Assembly: GCA_001414345.1 (NCBI GenBank)
Contig: LLCB01000124.1
Coordinates: 62,001-126,000, forward strand
Direction of reading: 5' to 3'
Source: Hymenoscyphus infarciens
Lineage: Eukaryota; Ascomycota; Leotiomycetes; Helotiales; Helotiaceae
Length of the DNA stretch: 64,000 bases
The position numbers were made by a program, and so were the translations under genes. Of this stretch, positions 11,936 to 23,302 are shown piece after piece. Numbering within the stretch: position 1 is the stretch's first letter; each line of letters starts with the position of its first letter. Below the pieces are notes generated by a model. It was not told where the DNA came from, did no database searches, and saw only the letters and a list, made by a program, of their open reading frames with translations.

Positions 11936-12412
11936 TATAATAGTATACTATCCTAGATTATTATATAATAGTACTATTCTAAATTATTAGTATTTATAAA
12001 ACTGCTAATACCTCTAAGTAGTACTAATACCTCTAATACCTCTAGAGCTGAGATTATAAATAACTAATACTTATGTAAGCGAAGTATTAAAAGTATTAAT
12101 ATCTAATATTTATATATAGAAGAGATTAAGGTTTAGATATTATATATTTAGCTTTCTAAAGGATCAGAGGTTATATATTTAGCTTTTTGGCTCTTATTAT
12201 TTAGTATTAGCTATATTAGGCAGGGCTCGGTTATTATTATTATTAGAACTTAGAAGCTTCTAACCTTCTTATATATAGACGTTTATGTTCGGTATAGTAG
12301 AGAGACAGTTATTATTTTCTTCTATATTAGTGCCTAGCATCTATATACGTTATTCTACTATACGCACTTCTATATACCTCTACTATAGTTGTGTATATTT
12401 CGTGCTATTATA
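11936..12412 (+). repeat. 3' LTR of element E
   Basis: This is 477 bases with TATAATAG at the left and CTATTATA at the right, followed immediately by the AATCT duplication. A purine-rich stretch (AAGAAGAGAGGA, 11925-11935) directly upstream is in the right place for a polypurine tract. Confidence 0.9.
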
Positions 12413-12429
12413 AATCTCTAGCTATAATA

Positions 12430-12640
12430 GTAAAACCCTTCTCTTCTCTTCTCTTCTCTTCTCTTCTCTCCTCTTCTCTTCTCTCCTCTTCTCTCTCTTC
12501 TCTTCTCTTCTTCTCTCTCCTCTTCTCTTCTCTCTCTTCTCTTCTCTCCTCTTCTCTTCTTCTTCTCTCTCCTCTCTAATCACTTCTCTAACCTATAACC
12601 TATAACCTATAACCTTTTCTATAACCTATAATCTATAAAA
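12430..12640 (+). repeat. CTCTT-type microsatellite followed by a CTATAAC heptamer repeat
   Basis: About 12436-12578 is an imperfect pyrimidine repeat of CTTCT/CTCTT units. It is followed by at least four copies of the heptamer CCTATAA from about 12593, then degenerate copies to about 12635. The heptamer is not the fungal telomere unit TTAGGG. The ORF over the pyrimidine tract is a low-complexity Ser/Leu artefact. Confidence 0.85.
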
Positions 12641-12779
12641 ACTAAAACAAAAAAAGGAATATTAGAATAACAAAAATCAAATATATCTCAAATAATAAAG
12701 AAAAGATATTTATATATATATATATATAGAAAGAGTAATATAGTATTAGTCTTCTTACTTATATATTATTCTTAGTTAT

Positions 12780-12895
12780 ATATAGATGCTTAGTAGAAAT
12801 AGATACTTAGTTAAAAGATATACTTAGTAGAAAGATACGCTTAGTAGAAATATACGCTTAGTAGAAATATATACGCTTAGTAGAAGACTTATATA
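12780..12895 (+). repeat. Short tandem repeat, ~17-bp unit with core CTTAGTAGAAA
   Basis: About six imperfect units share the core CTTAGTAGAAA with spacers of ATATACG or similar. The 3' copies (from about 12838) are the most regular. A TA-dinucleotide run lies just upstream (about 12708-12727). No coding potential is seen. Confidence 0.75.
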
Positions 12896-12899
12896 CTAA

Positions 12900-13476
12900 G
12901 TATACTTTTAATCTTCTTAAATTAAGTAAAATTTTATAAAAGAAGTAAATGTTATAAGTGAAAGAAAGAGGATCTTTCAATAAGGAGAAAGGTTTTAATA
13001 GCAAGTAAAGAAAAAATACTAAAAACCTTAATTCTATAGGAAATCAAAAATTTCTTTCATTCCATCTGCTAGTAAGTTAGATAATTTCTCATCTTTCGGC
13101 TGATTTTCACAATCATTTTTAATACCTACCTTTTTGAATAACTTCTCAGTTTAACTTTGCCTATATCTACTCACCTACATATACTGACCCTGACATTAGT
13201 TCATTGGACGTCATAGGCACTCAAGGACAAGACAAATGAGAAACAGTTATTCTCGCTCATAAGGTGATTTCACCATTTATGTTCATATCATTCCCTTCAC
13301 ACACACACACACTCACCGCTCTCTTAATAAAATAAAAAAAGAGGATAAAAATAACAAGCAAAGAAAATAAAACTGCCTGACAAAGTGTAAAACAAAAAAC
13401 ACCACCATTTCCCCAACCACCCAAGTCGCACCTTGAATCAAAGAGTTTCAAAACACTCCAAAACATGCCCTTATGT
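12900..13476. other. Transition from AT-rich block to SWI1 3' flank
   Basis: Composition returns to normal between about 12950 and 13200. The right part is presumably the SWI1 3' UTR and contains a short CA repeat at about 13302-13313. I see no gene. Confidence 0.4.
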
Positions 13477-16400
13477 CTATGTTCCCAGCCCAGCATATGC
13501 ACACAACTCCCTCAACACCTCCTTCAACTTGGGCTGCACAACGGTAAGCGCTCTTAATACATTTTCCCTCGCCGGGAACCCCACGCCGTTCAATCCCACA
13601 CCACTCGTCTTATCCTCTGGATCGCGACTCTTCTCCGTTAGCCGTCGTAGGACCGCCAGTCCACCCACAGTGATCCGATGCAGCGCCTCATCATCAACAC
13701 CCTTCGGTATAGGCGGCGGTTGACCCCTCCCATGAGGTGGTGACGGCGTCGAAGCTTCCAGACAGAGAGATAATATCAGTCGCGAAAGATTAGGAGCGAA
13801 TCCATCATCGGAGGTTAACCATGACTTGGTGAGTCCAGATTCGTAACCAGGAGCAAGATTAGACAAGATTTCCGCGGCCAACATGCCTTGCATTAAGAAT
13901 GGTTTTCGGTGTTCAACCATGGGTAATAATGCTCCCCTCTTGCCATCTTGCTTGTCATCTGGTATTGCTGAAATGGCGAGCGCAAAGGTTCGCGTGAGGA
14001 GGTCGTAGGATGGGGTGGACGTCGAGTCCGAGGAGAATATGGTTTTATAAAACGTCCGATTTGGTTCGTCACGGGCTAACAGTTTTGCCAAACTATCAAC
14101 TGCTGGTGGAAGATATCGATGCATGGCGGGGTCATAGGGCGAGAATGTAACCTTGTCTGCATTATTGGGAGGCGGACAGGGCGCAAAGGCGAGGAGGAAG
14201 TGGAGAAGACAAAGAGCTTGTTCCCGTCCTGGGAGTTCTATTGCCTGGGCTAAATTCGAGAGGAAGATGATTACATCTTTCATAAAATCCAAGGTGTTTT
14301 GATTCGTTCTTAGAAGCATGTTCCGTGTTCCAAGATATCTAATAACGACACACAAAAACTTGATGACCAGTTCATCGGCGAGGAGTGGATGATTCGTTTC
14401 GTAAAAGGAGAGATTCCTCATTATCGTGGTTATGCATATTAATTTGTCGACCGCCCGATCGAGTTCGTATTCTTTCGAGTTGAACGGATGTATGTCTTGG
14501 AGCATCTCCTGCTCAACGCGACATCCCCTCACAACATCGTCGTAAGAACTGATGAGCATGACGTCTGACACCTCTGCTGAATTATCAGCAAGGATATCGA
14601 TGTGGCCCTCAGCACAGTCTATTAATGTTTCCACCAAATCTTCACATGCTCTCAAGTCCAGCTGCAACCTGGGCTCTACTGATAACGAAACCAGAGTATC
14701 CAACGCCATCCGTACTTCTGCATGAATACCACATTGTAAACTCATGGTGAGAGCATGTATGTCGATAGCTCCTAATTCCCCAACACCTGGAACATCTGGT
14801 TTTACTTGCATCAAATCTGCGCCAAGCCTGGTCAAAGATTCGAGTTCAATACCACCAAACGTATCCAATTGCCGCACTTTAGGATTTAGTTCGGCGGGTA
14901 GACTAAATTCTTGTGGCTCGGGTCGTTCTACCGCGACCTGGGGTGAGTGGAGGGAGAGGTTTCCTTGTTTGATAGCGGAAACAGGAGATGGCATTGTAAA
15001 TGACGTGCCATTCATGGGTGGCGTGGCTTCGACTGTTCTTGAAAGGCTGTTTCGTGAATGACTCTGAGGTCCCATTGGCCTTGGTTGACCTGGTTGTGGA
15101 GTTGAGAAACCATTTACTGCAGGTTGTTGGGCGTGATGCATCTGCTTGACGGGGGTGGTTTGCATATGCTGTTGTTGGAGATGTTGTTGTTGTTGCTGCA
15201 GCAGCTGCTGTTGTTGCATGTAATGCTGCGACTGCTGCATCGCGGCGGCTTGTGGATTCATTTGCTTCGTGGGTGACATTTGGGGCCCAGGCCCAGCGTT
15301 GGGATTCTGTTGCATCATAGCTCGTTGTCGTTGATTCTGCGCCATAGCCTCTTCAAACATGAGTAAATTCCTCTCATAATGCGCCTTCAGTTGTTGCCCG
15401 GCACTCTGGACTTGCATCAAGTGAAACTGCAACGTCTGAGCAACCTGCGGCCATGCATTGGTAGCAGTCGTCTTCTTGTATCCTCCAAATTTCCTGACAG
15501 CCACCAGTAAATTCATCAACCCTATCGATCTATCACCAACCACAGGATTCATGTCTAATGGAAGATTTCTCTGCTGCATGAAGGAAACTAGACTCTTCAT
15601 AAAGTTTTCTGGGTTTGACCCAGGTTGAGATGGTGGGGGTTGTTGGGGTCGCATGCCAGGAAGTTGCCCATTTTGCGCTTGCATCTGTGCTCGGGCGGCC
15701 ATTGGGTTGACACTAGGTGGCATGTTACCTCTTTGGGCGGCCATTAAGCTCTGTTGCTGCAATTGCCGTTGAACCTGCATCTGGTACATCATCTTCTGCT
15801 GTTCTAAACTCTGCGGTCGTTGCTGGGGTTGTTGTGGCGGTTGTTGAGACTGCTGCGCGTATAATTGAGGATTCGGCATGTGAGGTTGCTGCATGTGTGG
15901 TGTGGATATTGCATTTTGAGGAGGAGCTGATGATCGGCCGGGAGGAGGTGTAAAGTTGGGATTGAACCCTGGCGCAAAGCTGGGGGTCTGTTGCCCATAT
16001 GGATTACCATTCTGTGGTGTGTCTACTCTACTTCCGCCGTGTTCTGACTGAGAGGGAGATGCATGTGGGAATTGTTGACCAGCCGGGGAAAAAGGATGAG
16101 GAGAGGCCGTCGAAACTCGTTGTGGTACGCCACCAGGACGTAACTGATTGGCCATTATAGGGGACGGACTGGCGTTGGCAGAGCCATTCTGTAGATGCGA
16201 ATATGGCGGCCCCTGAGGCGCGTGTTGTTGTGACGCGCTGGATTGAAAAGAGTTGGGATACGGACTCTGCTGAGGTGTCTGCGAACGAGATTGGGGCAGC
16301 ATACCAGGCGCTTGACGTGGTGATGTTCCCATACTATCCTCCCGTGGTCTGGGTCTTTTGGAAGGTATGACCGGGTTGGTCTGATATACAGGGGCGTTGA

Positions 16401-16602
16401 AAGACGGCGAGCCATTGCGCAAACCGCCGTTTTGCATGCGTTGCTGGAGCTGCTGATTCTGGAATTGGGCGGCAGGATCGAACGAGGAAGGGTTGTTCAG
16501 GAAGGCGGAAGGGTCCAGCATGGCGGACGGGGGGTTCGAGTCGAGAGGGTTGAAGCCCGCGCCATGGTGACTCTGAACGGCGGCATCATTCATCCAACTC
16601 AT
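13477..16602 (-). CDS. SWI1: SWI/SNF chromatin-remodelling complex subunit SWI1 (ARID domain)
   Basis: A single exon encodes 1041 residues (start ATG at 16602, stop TAG at 13477-13479). The first ~330 residues are disordered and rich in Gln, Pro, Ser and Asn, with a basic patch (SKRPRPRED, about 81-89). Residues about 331-420 form an ARID DNA-binding domain: FMKSLVSFMQQRNLPLDMNP, then LMNLLVAVRKFGGYKKTTAT, NAWPQVAQTL and LKAHYERNLLMFEE. A second Gln-rich segment follows (poly-Q around 460-490). The last ~450 residues are a folded, Leu-rich helical region typical of fungal SWI1 orthologues. The protein would act in the nucleus as the ARID subunit of SWI/SNF. The reading frame is intact, with no sign of RIP despite lying between two RIP blocks. 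Confidence 0.92.
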   Translation of the reverse strand: MSWMNDAAVQSHHGAGFNPLDSNPPSAMLDPSAFLNNPSSFDPAAQFQNQQLQQRMQNGGLRNGSPSFNAPVYQTNPVIPSKRPRPREDSMGTSPRQAPGMLPQSRSQTPQQSPYPNSFQSSASQQHAPQGPPYSHLQNGSANASPSPIMANQLRPGGVPQRVSTASPHPFSPAGQQFPHASPSQSEHGGSRVDTPQNGNPYGQQTPSFAPGFNPNFTPPPGRSSAPPQNAISTPHMQQPHMPNPQLYAQQSQQPPQQPQQRPQSLEQQKMMYQMQVQRQLQQQSLMAAQRGNMPPSVNPMAARAQMQAQNGQLPGMRPQQPPPSQPGSNPENFMKSLVSFMQQRNLPLDMNPVVGDRSIGLMNLLVAVRKFGGYKKTTATNAWPQVAQTLQFHLMQVQSAGQQLKAHYERNLLMFEEAMAQNQRQRAMMQQNPNAGPGPQMSPTKQMNPQAAAMQQSQHYMQQQQLLQQQQQHLQQQHMQTTPVKQMHHAQQPAVNGFSTPQPGQPRPMGPQSHSRNSLSRTVEATPPMNGTSFTMPSPVSAIKQGNLSLHSPQVAVERPEPQEFSLPAELNPKVRQLDTFGGIELESLTRLGADLMQVKPDVPGVGELGAIDIHALTMSLQCGIHAEVRMALDTLVSLSVEPRLQLDLRACEDLVETLIDCAEGHIDILADNSAEVSDVMLISSYDDVVRGCRVEQEMLQDIHPFNSKEYELDRAVDKLICITTIMRNLSFYETNHPLLADELVIKFLCVVIRYLGTRNMLLRTNQNTLDFMKDVIIFLSNLAQAIELPGREQALCLLHFLLAFAPCPPPNNADKVTFSPYDPAMHRYLPPAVDSLAKLLARDEPNRTFYKTIFSSDSTSTPSYDLLTRTFALAISAIPDDKQDGKRGALLPMVEHRKPFLMQGMLAAEILSNLAPGYESGLTKSWLTSDDGFAPNLSRLILSLCLEASTPSPPHGRGQPPPIPKGVDDEALHRITVGGLAVLRRLTEKSRDPEDKTSGVGLNGVGFPARENVLRALTVVQPKLKEVLRELCAYAGLGT

Positions 16603-16990
16603 GTCTATAAGAAGCCCATCTGCAATCGCGAGGGGATGTTAGCGATTGTGTATAGCAGGCCTGGCCGGGCGACCCTCCATAGAGGCCGTCGCAGATGAGG
16701 CAGAGATGAGAAGTCGCGACTCGGAGCGGGTCGCGATGGAATCTCGACGCGGTTCGATGACCACGGGCGGAGAAGACAAAGGGGACAGACACCCAATGCC
16801 TTTTTTTTCGGCGACATCCACGACCTTGGGAGACGCTGGGCTTCTCTTCTGGTCGCGCGAGGGCTTCGAGCGGATGTCACGAGACGCTTTTTGGGAAGGA
16901 GAGGGAAGGAGGAATGGAAGGAGGGTCTTACCTAACTCTGTGCTGGCTGTTGATTTCGCGCAAGATGCTGAGAGCTTTCGCTTGTAAGTT
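16603..16990 (-). promoter_or_regulatory. Probable 5' leader of SWI1 with a candidate leader intron
   Basis: On the minus strand a good donor (GTTAG|GTAAGA) lies near 16931, and acceptor-like sites lie immediately before the SWI1 ATG (GCAG near 16620, TATAG near 16607). A 5' UTR intron of about 310-325 bases is therefore plausible. If the GCAG acceptor is used, the mature leader would contain a minimal upstream ORF (ATGGGCTTCTTATAG) ending just before the real start. This is inference from splice-like motifs alone. Confidence 0.3.
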
Positions 16991-19900
16991 TATTGGTTCC
17001 GCGCTAAGGGGTGGAGTGGATCCTATAAATAACGGGCGCGCCAAGGCGAGATGGAATTATATTATCGATAAGAGACGAAGCCGAGGGGAGCGACCGAATG
17101 CTGTCAGACATTGCTCGTCAGTAACTGAGATGCGGGCCCCTTTTTTTTTAATTGGCACCTCTGTCCAGCGACTTCGCTAGGGGGTGGGAGTGGTTGAGAG
17201 GAATAGTGAGGTGAGGTCACGTTTTCTGATTCGATCGGTGTTGATGGGCAGGTGACCACGGAAGTCGCCGGTGGTGAGGTGTCATGTGGGTGAGGAGGTG
17301 AGGATGACGGGAGAGGCAGGAGAGGCAAGATGGGAGAGAGGCTAGTCGATAGGGAAGGGTGCAAGAGCATAGGGAGTAAGGAAGCGAACGTACCTTTTCG
17401 AAGCTTCACTTGGTCACAACACAACTGGCCGATGCCGAAACTCCCTAGTGTAGAGGAGTGAAGTGCGTGGGCAGGCTCGGGGCAGGGTGCGATGCGATGC
17501 TGGTGCGGTGGTCGGGCTGGATCTAAATTGCCTTCAAAACACGTTGTCACACTTGAGTGTGTGCGGCGCAAGGAGAGATCCACGGGCAAGTAAAGCAGAC
17601 GACAGGACAGGACAGGGAAATCAGCAGCGGTGACAGGTGGGTAGGTAGGCAGGGCAGGGCACCTAGGGCTGGGCAGTAGACAACAGGCAGATAACGACAG
17701 CAGTAGCAGTCGGTTCCTCTAATAGAGATTGCGCTGAATCGGCTTTCCGGCGAACGGGAGGGAATGAGGGAATGAGGGGGTGTTTTTTGTTTTTTTTGGG
17801 TGGATCGGCTGCGTGTGTGTGTGTGTGCTGTAACTCCTTGGAAGGGAGAACTGAACTTGGGGAGCAGCGAGGACTGGAGGACGACTTCCGTAAGGTAAGA
17901 GCAGATCCAAATTTGGTGGTGGCAGGTCAGGTTTGCGGTGTAGAGCCGTCCTGTGATTTTGCCGGGGCGAACTCAGGAGCGCTGCGGTGAAAAGCAAAAA
18001 AGCTGCGCTTCCACCCTTAACCCGGGAAGCGATGATATCCAATCGAAATCGAGTGCCGGACCCACACTGTGAGCTGCTCTGCTCTGCTGCTTCATCCTTC
18101 CAGGTTCTGAGTGCCCGCCTCATCTCATGGTAAGGTGGCAAGGAGCGTCGCAATCCATGGGGATTTCTGTGCAGTGATGGCCGTTCCTCTGAAGATGCAT
18201 GTCGATTTCTGTGTTTCTGTAAAATCAAGTGAGTGACGCCGTCGAAACGTTGTTAGTAGGGCTAGCAAATTCCAATCTGTGAAATGGACCACTCTCCATC
18301 CGAGCCGAGTCGGAGAACTCAATGGACGAGGTCTGCCTGACCCGTGCCAGAGGACGCAACTTTGCGACACGTTGATGCGAGGGAAACTGGCGATGGCTTC
18401 GTGATGGCGAGACACCCTCACTCGAGGGGGAAGCCAGGAAAAAGGATGATTGCCGATGGCCCAATGCAATGTCTGTCATACGGGTGTTTGTTTGTATGAA
18501 GCGTCGTCTTCCGTTTCTCGGTTGATACAGCGGCAGGCTGGCGATGGTAGAAACATGAGAGGAACGAGCATCCCGGGGGAATTCGTCCGCGTGGAGAGAA
18601 ATGACACGATGGCCGCATGGGAGGAAGAGAAAGTGAAGAAGAGGAGAAAGAAGGATGGGAGAAGAGCAAATGAACGAGGTGCGAGGGGGGAGGGGCGTCT
18701 TTTAAGAAAATGCCGAGCGAGCAGATGAGCCAGAGCCAGAGCCAAAGCCAGCTCCCTCTTTTAATCACCGTCACGACGTGACAGCATAGCATGGCATGGC
18801 ATAGCATGGCATACCTTAGCATAGCACGGATAAGCAACCTAAACCTAAGAATCCGTAGGCCAATACAAGCTTTTAGCTGTCATAAAACATCCCAATCCCA
18901 ATAAATCCCCAAGGGCAGGGGATCGAATGAAGACGGTGACCAGCGCCAGCCCAGGCGAACGAAAGCAGACCATGACGATCCCGAATGGAAACGGAGAGAG
19001 GAGGAGGAGAATTGCTCTGCCCAACTAAGCCAACTGGTCCGGCTAGTCGGACTAGTCCCATTCCATTCCATTCCTTTCCTGCTCTAAATCAAGTTACACA
19101 GACCAGCGCATGCCTGCCTGGTTGCAGATTGATAAAGCACATCACATCGCCAACCCATCCCCATAAACATGCATCTCGAGGATCTTCGCGCGAGAGAGAG
19201 AACCCACCTCGACCATGCCAACCTTTCGCTTTCGCAAATTAGACATCTCATCTCATGTTTACGAGAATCCCACACGACCGGTTTAACCCGTCCAGGGTGT
19301 TTGACGTATCCATGGAGAGGTATTCGTGGTGAAAGAAGAACAACACTCTTTATGTCGTCGTCCCAATCGAGAACCAAGAATCCACCTGCAGATGGGCCAA
19401 CCCCGATTTACCGATGTAAACCCCATCACCCAACCACACACACACCACACACACCACTGCAGAGAACGCCCTCCCCACGCCTGAGCCGCAGCAAACAATC
19501 AAAAGTACAAGTATCGACGAATCCATCTATTTCCTCTCAATGATTCGTTCTCCATCTGCGACTCTCTTTCCAGAGTTCCGGGTGCAGAGCTAACCACCAG
19601 CGCTAGCGGGGAAATCGAACCGACGAGTCGTCGTGACAGGCGGGAGGCGTTTTTCCCCTTCCATTAACCTTGCGTGCGTGCGTCCTTCAAGACTGAAGAC
19701 TAAGTGACAAAGGACCGGGGTGCATACTTCAGACCTGGTGTGTATTTCAAGAGGTATTGCTATCTTCCCTGCATAACACATATCACCTCCATCTCCCAAT
19801 CGCAGATAGAGATCCCGGCGTGTATTGTATAGCAAGGAGCAAGCGTGAGTAGCAATTAAACAATCCTTTCCAACAGGGCGGGCACCTCTCTTTCCAGCAC

Positions 19901-20500
19901 CCAGCCCAGCTTCCAGCCTTCACTTCATGGACGTTGTGTTGAGGCGAGGTTAGTTACTTATGCTGCACCTACACCCGCACCTGCCTAGGGTTACAAGTAG
20001 GTAGCCTTCAGGATTCCAAGCAAGGGTCACCACCTCATCCACCTGCCCCCTCTTAACCTGGAAAGCACCAATAAGAAAGATCTCCGGGGATGACGGGGAA
20101 AAAAAAGAGAACCAGACCAGACACAAAGTTAGAGGAGATGGGATGGGATTTTGAATTTTGAAATCTTGGTGGCATGAGTTGTTCTTCTACTTTTCCTACC
20201 TCGTCTACTGGTTGTTTTTTCTTTTCTTCTTTTCTTCTTTTCTACTTTTCTTCTTTTCTTTTCTTTTTGACCGCGTTAACTCTTCGCAAGTACAGAGCTA
20301 GGCTTCCTGGAGCTTGAAGCGAAGCTAGGCTTCGGGAGAACCCGCCCGACTCTCCGGCTCCGTGTCCGCGTCCCGAGTCGGGAAGAAGCGAGTCGGGTTG
20401 GTTGTAGGTGGTTCCAGGTTTTTCGGGAATGTCGCTACCACGTGAGCACCGAGGAGCGCCAGAAAGCAAAGCAAAGCAGGTTACTTAGAAATTTCTTTTC
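16991..20500. other. Long gene-poor region of normal composition upstream of SWI1
   Basis: About 3.5 kb with balanced GC but only short, mutually contradictory frames on both strands; none shows a recognisable domain or sustained coding character. It contains simple repeats: a GT run at 17813-17827, GCATA/GCATG units at about 18783-18830, AGCCAGAGCC-like units near 18725-18750, CA-rich sequence at about 19434-19460, and a TTTTCTTC-rich tract at about 20216-20268. It may be an extended promoter or leader of SWI1, or hold a noncoding transcript. Confidence 0.4.
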
Positions 20501-20504
20501 TTTT

Positions 20505-20642
20505 CCTTATTAATAAGATCCTTAATCCGTGTTATTGTTTTAACTTTAAGACCGAGACTTCTTTACCTTAGTATCGTAGAAGAGAGAAATATAATTATAT
20601 TATTCGCGAATATCTAGTATACTATTTATCTCTATAAGTATA
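20505..20642. other. Start of RIP block 2, left flank of element A
   Basis: Composition shifts to AT-rich with CpA/TpG depletion between about 20500 and 20640, just before the first LTR. This short part has no recognisable element. Confidence 0.5.
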
Positions 20643-21013
20643 TATAATAACACGAAATATATACTACTATAGAAGTAGTATATAAGAGTACGTTCGACAG
20701 AATAATATACGTAGATACTAGGCTCTAATATAGAAGAAAAGAAAAAACTATTCTTCTTCTATACTAAGTATAAATATCTATATATAAGAGATTAGAGACT
20801 ACTAAGTCCTAATAAGAATAATAACTAAGCTCTTTCTAATATAGCTACTAAAATAATAAAGGCCTTAAAGCTAAATATATAAGGCTTTAAAGCGAAATAT
20901 ATAATATCCTAACTTTACTCTCTTTAATATCTTCTATTTTATAAGTATTAAGTTAATTATAAAGGTATTAGTAGTTTTATAAATACTAGTAATTTAGAAT
21001 AGCGTGCTATTAT
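20643..21013 (-). repeat. LTR of element A (3' LTR, left end)
   Basis: This LTR is 371 bases, beginning TATAATAA and ending CTATTATA. The adjoining interior (CTCTCTCTTTAAAAAAGACTC) is the reverse complement of the polypurine-side sequence left of the E 3' LTR. Confidence 0.82.
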
Positions 21014-23269
21014 ATCCTCTCTCTTTAAAAAAGACTCGTTCTAAGTCTTTAGTTATTAATTAGTATAGTATTAGAATATTTAGAGTATTATTTATCTATT
21101 TATTATAAAGAATATAACTTATCTAGTATTATAGTATCTAGTAGTCGAGGTAAGATTAATAGCTAGTAGTATTATTATTTAGTAGATAATCGCTCTTTAT
21201 TTACTATTATATATTCTATAATAATAGATATAAATAAAAGAGAGATTAATTATTAACTATTAAGTAGAAAGTAGTATACTACTATAGAGTTATTATATTC
21301 TTATTATTATTATATATTATAATAGTAATTATTAAGTAACAAATAATAATTATAAAGTAATAGCTATTATTATAAGTAGTATATTAGTAGACGACTTTTC
21401 TTTAATTCTAACTTCTCTTTTTCTTTTCTTTTTATCTAAAATAATATATATATAATAAGAATACCTTCTAATTAAGTATATTCTTATATACTAACTTATA
21501 TCTTAGAATATATATATATATATATTATATATATATATAAAAGTAAGTCTTTCTCCTTTTAATTAAGCCTAATTTAGAGCTAATCTAATATAGTAAAATA
21601 CCTCTTCTATATCCTTCTAATATACTTTTAGCTACTTACTAAGTCTACTATATTTAATACCTTTAAGTAAAATCTTAGAATAGAGATTATATATACGCTT
21701 TTAAGAAACCTAAGTTAAAGAAGTATAGGTACTATATAGAGTAGAATACTATATATATCTTAGTAAGTTTAATCTTAAATATATACTAAATCTATTCTAA
21801 CTTAAGTAGTTGCTATAGTTTATAAGAAAGGAGTTTAGTAAGCTTAAGCTTAAGAAGAAGAAGAAAGAGATTAAAAGAGCTATTAAAGCCTTAGATAAGG
21901 TATTAGTTATTACTAGTATAGAGATACTAAAGAATAGTTTAGAGATATAGTTTACTCTTCTAGAGAAGACTTAGATACTTTATACTAAGGTTATTATAAG
22001 TACTCTTTACTAACTAGAAGAGTTTTAGTTACTAATATTTAATAGTTCTTATATAGTACTATAGAGAATAAGTTCTCTATTTAAACCTAGGTTTAGGTTC
22101 TCTTTAAAGCTTATTTAAAGAGTTTATAAACATCTTCTCTTAAGTTTATTATAAGAGGTTACTATAGTAAGAAGCGCTCTTATAAAAAGGAGATAGAAGA
22201 AGAGCTAATTTAGACTTCTTATACTTAAAAGAGTAGAGAAGAGAATAATAAGTTTAAGAAAAGAGAGGCTATAGTTTAGAGAGAGTTTATAAGCCTTATT
22301 TTAGTAGTAACTTAGTATTAGTTCTTTACTTTATTAACTTTAAATATTCCTACTAGTTAGTATTTTATCTTAGGTTTTTATTATAAGTTCTTTATTAAGA
22401 GTAACTAGAATTAGAGAGTATTAATAGAGTTTTATAAATTAACTCTTTTATCTAATTCTTATTTAATTCTTATATATTAATCTATTTAAAAAGAAGTTAA
22501 GATAGTTCTAGCTCTTCTAGATATTTAGTATAAAAGTCTTTTAAATAATATAGTAAACTCTAAAGATTATTTATAAAATACTAAGTAAGATTTAAATTAT
22601 ATTTAATCTATTTTACTTAGTATTATAGCTATTTTCTAAAAAGTCTTTTACTAAGTATTTCTTATACTTCTTATTCTTATATACTTTAAATAATATCTAA
22701 TAGAGGCTTTAGAACCTCTTATCTTAGTAGAAGAGTATCTAGATCCTTTAATAGTATATTAGATATAAAAATATTATAACTTAATAATCTTTTTAGAAGT
22801 TTTAGTTTATAAAATTATTTTCTATAATCTAATATTTTAAAAGGTCTTATCTATTTTTTAGTAAGCTTTTAGCTAGAATAAGTTATTTTAAGATTCTTAG
22901 TAAATAAGTAGACTTTATTTCTAATATCTTAGTTAATAGTCTCTTAGTACTAATTTATACTATTCTCTATCTTTTACTAAGCCTTATTTATATTATTCCT
23001 AGCTATCTCTTAAGTAGAGTATATATATTAAGCTACTTTTACTACTTTATTATAGTTAAGTTATTCTTAGAAGATAGAAGTTTTTAGTATATTCTAGTCT
23101 TATAAAGTTCTTAGATTAAGTCTAAACTTAAGCTAATAAAAGGTTATACTAATAAATAAGTATAAAAGTATTATTTATACTCTATCTACTAAAGTGATTA
23201 ATCTACTCTAGTTATCTTAAAAGTAGATTATAAAAAGTCTTAGTCTCTAATTAATATTTTAGTTTATTA

Positions 23270-23302
23270 TTTCTATCTATCTATCTATCTATCTATCTAT
23301 AG
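23270..23302 (+). repeat. CTAT tetranucleotide microsatellite inside element A
   Basis: About seven to eight CTAT units lie within the integrase remnant. The same site in E (about 9653-9682) and D (about 35147-35168) has only a few GATA-like units, so the array has expanded in A. Confidence 0.8.

Larger units (their letters stand above)
6870..12412 (+). mobile_element. Ty3/Gypsy LTR retrotransposon 'E', degenerate, with internal deletion
   Basis: Two direct LTRs of 477 bases (6870-7346 and 11936-12412) each begin TATAATAG and end CTATTATA, consistent with RIP-altered TG...CA termini. The five bases before the element (6865-6869) and after it (12413-12417) are both AATCT, a perfect target-site duplication. 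The interior carries RIP-ruined pol: reverse transcriptase (YLDNILIY), integrase and a chromodomain-like end in forward order. It belongs to the same family as elements A and D in this window. Its interior of about 4.6 kb is about 2.5 kb shorter than that of A (about 7.1 kb once B is subtracted), because gag sequence is joined directly to the middle of RT near 7985. Stops throughout show it cannot be autonomous. Confidence 0.92.

Noticed and set aside
12391..12579. 62-codon Ser/Leu-rich ORF on the plus strand
   Set aside because: It is a translation of the CTCTT microsatellite and part of the E LTR end; composition fully explains it.
12590..12640. Possible internal telomere repeat (CCTATAA units)
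   Set aside because: The unit is not the fungal TTAGGG/CCCTAA repeat nor a single-step RIP derivative of it at all positions.
17104..17589. 161-codon minus-strand ORF upstream of SWI1
   Set aside because: Pro/Ser/His-rich low complexity, interrupted by a splice-donor-like GTACGT and contradicted by overlapping frames; more likely leader or intergenic DNA.
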